The translations under genes were made by a program, and so were the position numbers. From assembly GCA_934281565.1 (NCBI GenBank), contig CAKQXI010000075.1:1-10487 (forward strand): a stretch of 10,487 nt of DNA, in the 5' to 3' direction. Source of the DNA: an uncultured Prevotella sp. GTDB lineage: Bacteria; Bacteroidota; Bacteroidia; Bacteroidales; Bacteroidaceae. The notes beneath the pieces were generated by a model. That model made no database searches. It saw only the letters and a program-made list of their open reading frames with translations, and was not told the origin of the DNA. Positions within the stretch are counted from its first letter, which is position 1. The number at the start of each line of letters is the position of its first letter. Below are positions 6,405-10,487 of the stretch, piece by piece.

Positions 6405-8297
6405 ATGAAGAAATGGACTATTGAGGACTCGAAAGAACTCTACAACATCGGTGGTTGGGGTACTTCTTACTTTGGCATCAACGAAAAAGGAGATGTCTAT
6501 GTAACTCCATGCAAGGACAACACTCAGATTGACCTACGCGACATCATGGACGAATTAGCGTTACGCGACATAACAGCACCTGTCTTACTCCGGTTTCCTG
6601 ACATCCTTGACAATCGTATCGAGAAAACAGCCAGTTGTTTCTTAAAGGCCAAGACCGAATATGGATACCAAGGAGAGAACTTCGTCATCTATCCTATCAA
6701 GGTGAACCAAATGCAGCCTGTCGTTGAGGAAATCATATCACATGGCAAGAAATTCAACCTTGGACTGGAGGCTGGCTCAAAGCCTGAGCTTCATGCTGTC
6801 ATCGCAGTACAGTGCCAAAGCGACTCACTGATTATTTGCAACGGTTACAAGGACGAGAGCTACATAGAACTTGCCTTACTCGCCCAAAAGATGGGCAAAC
6901 GTATCTTCATCGTGGTGGAGAAGCTCAATGAGCTTGACATCATCGCAAAAGTGGCAAAGAAGCTGAATGTACGCCCTAACATAGGCATCCGTATCAAATT
7001 AGCTTCTTCTGGCTCTGGGAAATGGGCAGAGAGTGGTGGCGATGCATCCAAGTTTGGATTAACCAGTGCCGAGTTACTCACCGCCCTTAACAAAATTGAC
7101 GAAATGGGCTTGCATGACTGCTTGCGCCTTATCCATTTCCATATCGGCAGTCAGATTACCAAGATACGACGCATCCAAACGGCTCTCCGTGAGGCTGCGC
7201 AATTCTATATCAACCTCCATAAGATGGGCTACAATGTAGATTTCGTTGATTGTGGCGGTGGTCTGGGCGTTGATTACGATGGAACACGTTCCTCCAGCAG
7301 CGAGAGTTCCGTCAACTACTCTATCCAAGAATATGTCAATGACTGTGTCTATACCTTTGTAGATGCAGCCAACAAGAATAACATTGCCCATCCTAACCTC
7401 ATCACGGAGAGTGGCCGATCATTGTCCGCCCATCACTCCGTACTGGTCATTGATGTGCTGGAAACCGCTTCGCTTCCAGAGATGCCCGAGGAGTTCGAGG
7501 CTAACGAGAACGATCATCAATTGGTAAAAGACCTCTATGAGATCTGGGACAACCTCAACCCTCGCAATATGCTGGAAGACTGGCATGATGCAGAACAAAT
7601 CCGTGACGAGGCTCTGCAACTGTTCTCACATGGCATCGTAGACCTGAAGACTCGTGCCGAGATTGAAGCCATGTATTGGAGCGTATGCCACGAGATTAAT
7701 AGTCTTGCCAAGCACATGAAGCACGTTCCTGAGGAACTACGAGGACTTGACAAGTTGCTTGCAGATAAATATTTCTGTAACTTCTCTTTGTTCCAGAGCT
7801 TGCCAGACAGTTGGGCAATAGACCAACTCTTTCCTATCATGCCTATCCAGCGTTTGGACGAGCGTCCTATTCGCAATGCGACCTTGCAAGACATTACTTG
7901 CGACAGCGACGGCAAGATAGCCAACTTCGTAACCAATGGTCATATTGGCAATGTCTTACCTCTCCACCCATTGAAGAAGAATGAGCCATATTATCTTGGT
8001 GTATTCCTCGTGGGAGCTTACCAAGAGATCTTGGGTGATATGCACAACCTCTTTGGTGATACCAATGCCGCTCATATCTCCGTTAAAGACGGGAAATACT
8101 GCATTGACCAGATATTTGACGGTGAGACCATAGAGGAAGTTCTTGACTATGTACAATACAACCCAAAGAAATTGGTTCGCCAATTGGAACAATGGGTAAC
8201 CAAGAGTGTCAAAGAAGGTAAGATTTCGCTCGATGAGGGCAAGGAGTTCTTGGGAACCTATCGCAATGGACTCTTTGGATACACTTATTTACAATAA
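6405..8297 (+). CDS. speA: Biosynthetic arginine decarboxylase (PLP enzyme, SpeA type)
   Basis: The enzyme decarboxylates L-arginine to agmatine, the first step of a polyamine pathway to putrescine and spermidine. The 630-residue length fits the SpeA family of alanine-racemase-fold decarboxylases. The pyridoxal phosphate lysine is Lys99 in FVIYPIKVNQ. HFHIGSQI, the phosphate-binding DCGGGLGVDYDG (from 282) and TESGRS (334-339) are typical of the fold. CDSDG with Cys499 supplies the active-site cysteine from the partner subunit, so the enzyme should be a dimer or higher. The region between about 355 and 460, rich in acidic and helical sequence, matches the SpeA-specific insertion. The ATG at 6405 gives the expected N-terminus, WTIEDSKELYNIGGWGT. 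There is no clear promoter in the 57 bp before it, so speA may be read from the topA promoter. argB follows after 165 bp. Confidence 0.96.
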   Translation: MKKWTIEDSKELYNIGGWGTSYFGINEKGDVYVTPCKDNTQIDLRDIMDELALRDITAPVLLRFPDILDNRIEKTASCFLKAKTEYGYQGENFVIYPIKVNQMQPVVEEIISHGKKFNLGLEAGSKPELHAVIAVQCQSDSLIICNGYKDESYIELALLAQKMGKRIFIVVEKLNELDIIAKVAKKLNVRPNIGIRIKLASSGSGKWAESGGDASKFGLTSAELLTALNKIDEMGLHDCLRLIHFHIGSQITKIRRIQTALREAAQFYINLHKMGYNVDFVDCGGGLGVDYDGTRSSSSESSVNYSIQEYVNDCVYTFVDAANKNNIAHPNLITESGRSLSAHHSVLVIDVLETASLPEMPEEFEANENDHQLVKDLYEIWDNLNPRNMLEDWHDAEQIRDEALQLFSHGIVDLKTRAEIEAMYWSVCHEINSLAKHMKHVPEELRGLDKLLADKYFCNFSLFQSLPDSWAIDQLFPIMPIQRLDERPIRNATLQDITCDSDGKIANFVTNGHIGNVLPLHPLKKNEPYYLGVFLVGAYQEILGDMHNLFGDTNAAHISVKDGKYCIDQIFDGETIEEVLDYVQYNPKKLVRQLEQWVTKSVKEGKISLDEGKEFLGTYRNGLFGYTYLQ

Positions 8298-8301
8298 TAT
8301 T

Positions 8302-8444
8302 GGGAATTTAAGGGGAAGTTAAGAGAAATTAGAGGGAAGTTAAGGGACAATAGTCTTTTTGATTATAATCTCTAAAGCTGCTGTCCCTTAACTTCCCAAA
8401 TGACCATAGGGAGTGATAACTTCCCTTAACTTCTATAAATTCCC
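8302..8444. repeat. Nested inverted repeat filling the speA-argB gap
   Basis: Three pairs of arms are nested in order. The outer arms are GGGAATTTA (8302-8310) and TAAATTCCC (8436-8444). The middle arms are GAAGTTAAG (8315-8323) and CTTAACTTC (8425-8433). The inner pair is a perfect 16-bp arm, GGGAAGTTAAGGGACA (8334-8349), with its complement at 8382-8397. The 32-bp loop contains the palindrome GATTATAATC (8361-8370). The motif GAAGTTAAG occurs twice forward, 21 bp apart, and twice reversed. The pentamer AATAT occurs outside both ends (8296-8300 and 8449-8453). The element could be a non-autonomous repeat, a remnant of one, or a large RNA hairpin in the argB leader. No promoter box was found in it. 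Confidence 0.75.
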
Positions 8445-8462
8445 CCAGAATATAGAAAAAAG

Positions 8463-9233
8463 ATGGAAAAGATAACAGTAGTAAAGGTAGGCGGTGCCAT
8501 CGTTGAGGACAACGAGAAGTTGGCACAGCTCTTGAAAGACTTCGCAGCGATACCTGGCAAGAAAGTATTGGTACATGGCGGTGGACGTCGTGCCACCAAA
8601 GTAGCTGCTGCCCTTGGCATTGAAAGCAAGATGGTAGGCGGTCGTCGCATCACTGATGCTGATATGCTGGAAGTAGTAACTATGGTATACGGTGGACTGG
8701 TGAACAAGAACCTTGTTGCCAAGTTACAAGCCAACGGTGTAAACGCACTCGGCTTGACTGGTGCCGACATGGACATCATCCATAGTCATAAACGCCCTCT
8801 CAAGGATGGCATTGACTTCGGCTATGTCGGTGATGTGGAACGTGCCAATGGCAAGATGCTCCAGACACTCATTGAGGAAGGCATCACTCCTGTCATGGCT
8901 CCACTGACACACGACGGAAACGGCAATATCCTCAACACCAATGCAGATACTATCGCCAGCGAGACTGCCAAGGCTTTGGTGTCCTACTATGATGTTACCT
9001 TGATATACTGCTTTGAGAAGAAAGGTGTGCTCAGCAATCCCGATGACGACGATAGCGTAATCCCTGTGATTACCCATGCCGATTTCGAGAGATACAAGGC
9101 TGACGGAACTGTGGCAGACGGCATGATTCCCAAGTTAGAGAATGCGCTTGCAGCCATTGACGCTGGCGTTGAAGAAGTGATAATCACGCTCGCTACTGCC
9201 ATTGATGGCAAGCATGGAACTGTGATTAAGTGA
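8463..9233 (+). CDS. argB: Acetylglutamate kinase family enzyme (acyl-glutamate kinase)
   Basis: ArgB phosphorylates the gamma-carboxyl of N-acetyl-L-glutamate, the second step of arginine synthesis. The 256-residue protein has the amino acid kinase fold: VVKVGGA with Lys8, HGGG (38-41) for the phosphates, GGRRITD (59-65) for the substrate, NTNAD (158-162), GVLSNPDD and the ATP-side GMIPKLENA with Lys224. It is the short E. coli-like form (258 residues) without the N-terminal helix of arginine-inhibited enzymes, so feedback by arginine is not expected at this step. In Bacteroides fragilis the pathway is known to use N-succinyl-ornithine; if this organism does the same, the substrate would be N-succinylglutamate, which sequence alone does not decide. 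The neighbour speA consumes arginine. The 165-bp gap upstream is taken up by an inverted repeat, and the stop codon lies in a 7-bp tandem repeat. Confidence 0.94.
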   Translation: MEKITVVKVGGAIVEDNEKLAQLLKDFAAIPGKKVLVHGGGRRATKVAAALGIESKMVGGRRITDADMLEVVTMVYGGLVNKNLVAKLQANGVNALGLTGADMDIIHSHKRPLKDGIDFGYVGDVERANGKMLQTLIEEGITPVMAPLTHDGNGNILNTNADTIASETAKALVSYYDVTLIYCFEKKGVLSNPDDDDSVIPVITHADFERYKADGTVADGMIPKLENALAAIDAGVEEVIITLATAIDGKHGTVIK

Positions 9234-9257
9234 AAAGTGAAGAACGAAGAGTGAAGA
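9230..9257. repeat. Four tandem 7-bp units at the end of argB
   Basis: The units GTGAAAA, GTGAAGA, ACGAAGA and GTGAAGA follow each other without gaps, starting at 9230, 9237, 9244 and 9251. The consensus is GTGAAGA; the third unit has two changes. The argB stop codon TGA (9231-9233) lies in the first unit, so the array is almost wholly untranslated. The unit is not a multiple of three, but gain or loss of copies after the stop would not alter the protein. Confidence 0.6.
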
Positions 9258-9263
9258 ATTTAC

Positions 9264-9291
9264 TTGACACCAAAAGAATATAATATATTTG
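9264..9291 (+). promoter_or_regulatory. Promoter of the ECF sigma factor gene
   Basis: TATATTTG (9284-9291) matches the Bacteroidota -7 consensus TAnnTTTG. TTGACA at 9264-9269 may act as the upstream element; the spacing from TTG to the -7 box is 17 bases, slightly short of the usual 19-21. Transcription would start near 9297 and give a leader of about 95 nt before the ATG at 9394. This looks like a housekeeping-type promoter, not one read by the encoded ECF sigma factor itself. Confidence 0.55.
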
Positions 9292-9331
9292 AGAGATTTG
9301 CAAGATTAATATAGGACATATCAGTTAAGAG

Positions 9332-9368
9332 AAGTTAAAACAGCAAGATGGCTGTAACTTTCTTATAA
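9332..9368 (+). other. Leader hairpin with a six-codon mini-ORF before the sigma gene
   Basis: AAGTT (9332-9336) pairs with AACTT (9356-9360), and ACAGC (9340-9344) pairs with GCTGT (9351-9355). A 3-nt bulge AAA separates the two stem parts, and the loop is AAGATG. The ATG in that loop (9348) opens a reading frame of six codons, M-A-V-T-F-L, ending with TAA at 9366-9368, 25 bases before the sigma start. Both could tune sigma translation, but the mini-ORF has no ribosome binding site and may be chance. Confidence 0.35.
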
Positions 9369-9393
9369 CTCAGTCGTCATTACTAATAGAGGG

Positions 9394-9906
9394 ATGAAAG
9401 AAATCAGTTTCCGAAACGATGTTTTGCCACTGAAAGATAAGCTCTTTAGGCTGGCAATGCGCATTACTCTTAACCGAGAGGAAGCGGAAGATGTTGTGCA
9501 GGATACGCTGATTAAAGTCTGGAATTCTCGTGACAAGTGGCAGCTTCTTGATTCCATCGAGGCTTATAGCCTTACCATCGCAAGAAACCTTTCGCTTGAC
9601 CACATTAAGAAGATGGGCAACCAAAACAGCTCATTGGAAGAAGAAAAAGAGGAAAGACCAGACATCACATCCAATCCGTCCGAACGAATGATACAGAAAG
9701 ACAAGCTGGACATCGTGAGAAAGATTATAGACGAGTTGCCTGAGAAACAACGTTCTTGCCTGCAACTTCGAGACATCGAGGGAAAACCTTATAAGGACAT
9801 TGCAAGCATTTTGGGCATCACCGAGGAACAAGTAAAGGTGAATATCTTCAGGGCTCGCCAAAACATAAAACAAAGATTTCAACAATTCGACAGATATGGA
9901 CTATAA
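9394..9906 (+). CDS. ECF-type RNA polymerase sigma factor
   Basis: The 170-residue protein is a sigma-70 family extracytoplasmic-function factor, which directs RNA polymerase to a small set of promoters, usually in answer to an envelope signal. Region 2 spans about 9-75: RLAMRITLNREEAEDVVQDT is the core-binding segment, and SIEAYSLTIARNLSLDHIKK the -10 recognition helix region. An acidic linker, EEEKEERPD (82-90), follows. Region 4 spans about 107-160: LPEKQRSCLQLRDIEG, then the helix-turn-helix YKDIASILGITEEQVKVNIFRARQNIK, which reads the -35 element. Regions 1.1 and 3 are absent, as expected for ECF factors. It overlaps the next gene by 11 bp, an arrangement typical of a sigma and its anti-sigma. 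The gene has its own promoter and a 95-nt leader with a hairpin. The regulon cannot be inferred. Confidence 0.95.
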   Translation: MKEISFRNDVLPLKDKLFRLAMRITLNREEAEDVVQDTLIKVWNSRDKWQLLDSIEAYSLTIARNLSLDHIKKMGNQNSSLEEEKEERPDITSNPSERMIQKDKLDIVRKIIDELPEKQRSCLQLRDIEGKPYKDIASILGITEEQVKVNIFRARQNIKQRFQQFDRYGL

Positions 9907-10393
9907 ATACATCAATCAACTTTTGGATCGCTATTGGAAGTGCGAGACTACCCTTGAGGAAGAGGAAATACTTCGCACGTTCTTCAGCCAGGACGATTTA
10001 CCTGCCGAGCTGAGGACTTATCAGTCGCTCTTTGCCTACGAGCAGAGCGAGACCAAGCATGAGGTGCTTGGCACTGACTTCGACCAAAAGATGATGGCTA
10101 TGATAGAAGATGAGAATGCCGAGGAACCTCATAGGGCTAAGGTCGTATCACTGACTGAGCGACTGAAGCCATTGTTCAAGGCTGCTGCCGTAGTGGCTAT
10201 CTTCTTGACACTGGGCAACGCTGCCCAAGTCACATTCCAAGATGATGTTGATAATGTTGGAAACGTGGGTATCATCAAGGCTACCAAAGGTGCATCCGTA
10301 GCTATGGGAGACTCCACTTCGGTTGATTCTATGCAGCATACCAGCATAGACCAAGTGGCTTCCGAGCCCTCGCCCGCAATCTTGAAAAGATAA
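9896..10393 (+). CDS. Putative membrane anti-sigma factor, zinc-free
   Basis: I do not recognise a named family with certainty. The 165-residue protein has a cytoplasmic-looking, acidic N-terminal half (1-90) starting YINQLLDRYWKCETTLEEEEILRTFF, followed by one probable membrane helix at about 93-112 (FKAAAVVAIFLTLGNAA) and a Ser/Thr/Asp-rich tail of about 50 residues, presumably periplasmic. The basic residues before the helix (R89, K91, K95) favour an inside N-terminus. The start codon lies inside the end of the sigma gene (11-bp overlap), so translation is probably coupled and the amounts matched. Size, topology and position fit an anti-sigma factor that holds the sigma at the membrane. 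The HxxxCxxC motif of zinc-binding anti-sigmas is missing; the only cysteine is C16. Relatives in Bacteroidota are often labelled pyruvate ferredoxin oxidoreductase, which nothing here supports. The tail is short for a sensor, so a further partner may act downstream. Confidence 0.7.
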   Translation: MDYKYINQLLDRYWKCETTLEEEEILRTFFSQDDLPAELRTYQSLFAYEQSETKHEVLGTDFDQKMMAMIEDENAEEPHRAKVVSLTERLKPLFKAAAVVAIFLTLGNAAQVTFQDDVDNVGNVGIIKATKGASVAMGDSTSVDSMQHTSIDQVASEPSPAILKR

Positions 10394-10487
10394 TTTCTAT
10401 GCTTTCTCTATAAAATCATGTTTAGTAAAACAATTCTGAAGCTGTGAAGTTTCAATTCTCTCAAATTTTTCATAACATACTAACGTA
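10394..10487. other. Non-coding right end of the window
   Basis: No gene can be supported in these 94 bp. The ATG at 10418 opens a frame that stops after nine codons (10445-10447). The 7-mer CAATTCT occurs twice (10431-10437 and 10453-10459), 22 bp apart. There is no hairpin followed by a T run, so the sigma operon may continue beyond the window. In related Bacteroidota such a sigma/anti-sigma pair is often followed by DUF4252 genes; this is recall, not evidence from the window. Confidence 0.4.

Noticed and set aside
8351..8361. Possible -7 box in the speA-argB gap
   Set aside because: TAGTC followed by TTTTTG has the wrong spacing for TAnnTTTG, and no other candidate was found before argB.
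9264..9284. E. coli-style promoter TTGACA plus TATAAT (9279-9284)
   Set aside because: The spacer would be only 9 bp against the normal 17; the TAnnTTTG reading fits the organism better.
9896..10393. Name pyruvate ferredoxin oxidoreductase for the gene after the sigma factor
   Set aside because: The protein has one cysteine, no cofactor motifs and is far too short; the label appears to be a carried-over database error.

Overview
This window reads as a chromosomal segment of a Bacteroidota bacterium, most likely Prevotellaceae (Segatella/Prevotella type). The grounds are three TAnnTTTG-type -7 promoter boxes on the + strand and one on the - strand, an almost complete lack of Shine-Dalgarno sequences, a DUF4369/thioredoxin-like lipoprotein, a topoisomerase I whose C-terminal repeats lack zinc fingers, a long SpeA-type arginine decarboxylase, and an ECF sigma gene followed by a zinc-free one-pass membrane protein. 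The genus is inferred from overall resemblance; no search was run. All nine genes lie on the + strand.

Layout. Positions 1-184 are an AT-rich control region with a rightward promoter for the first gene and a leftward one for a gene beyond the left edge. From 185 to 3377 run three closely spaced genes: a DUF4369 lipoprotein with a degenerate thioredoxin domain, a secreted sialate O-acetylesterase-like SGNH esterase, and a zinc-ribbon NUDIX hydrolase. A stem-loop covers the NUDIX stop codon, and a new promoter lies just before topA. topA and aroK (shikimate kinase) are 2 bp apart and probably translationally coupled; aroK ends in a perfect 12-bp hairpin. speA (arginine decarboxylase) and argB (acyl-glutamate kinase) follow, separated by a 165-bp gap filled by a nested inverted repeat. 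After argB come a 7-bp tandem repeat, a promoter and a structured leader, then an ECF sigma factor overlapping by 11 bp a probable membrane anti-sigma factor. The last 94 bp hold no gene that can be supported.

How it fits together. The core is housekeeping: DNA supercoiling (topA), aromatic precursor synthesis (aroK), and arginine synthesis next to arginine use for polyamines (argB, speA). The first cluster is envelope and glycan related. The last pair is a regulatory cassette whose signal and targets cannot be read from here. I see no mobile element with a transposase, no CRISPR array, no RNA gene and no defence system. The main points of interest are non-coding structures (the speA-argB inverted repeat, the aroK 3' hairpin, the sigma leader), the thioredoxin domain without cysteines, and the anti-sigma candidate. 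I found no convincing evidence for a wholly new multi-gene system.
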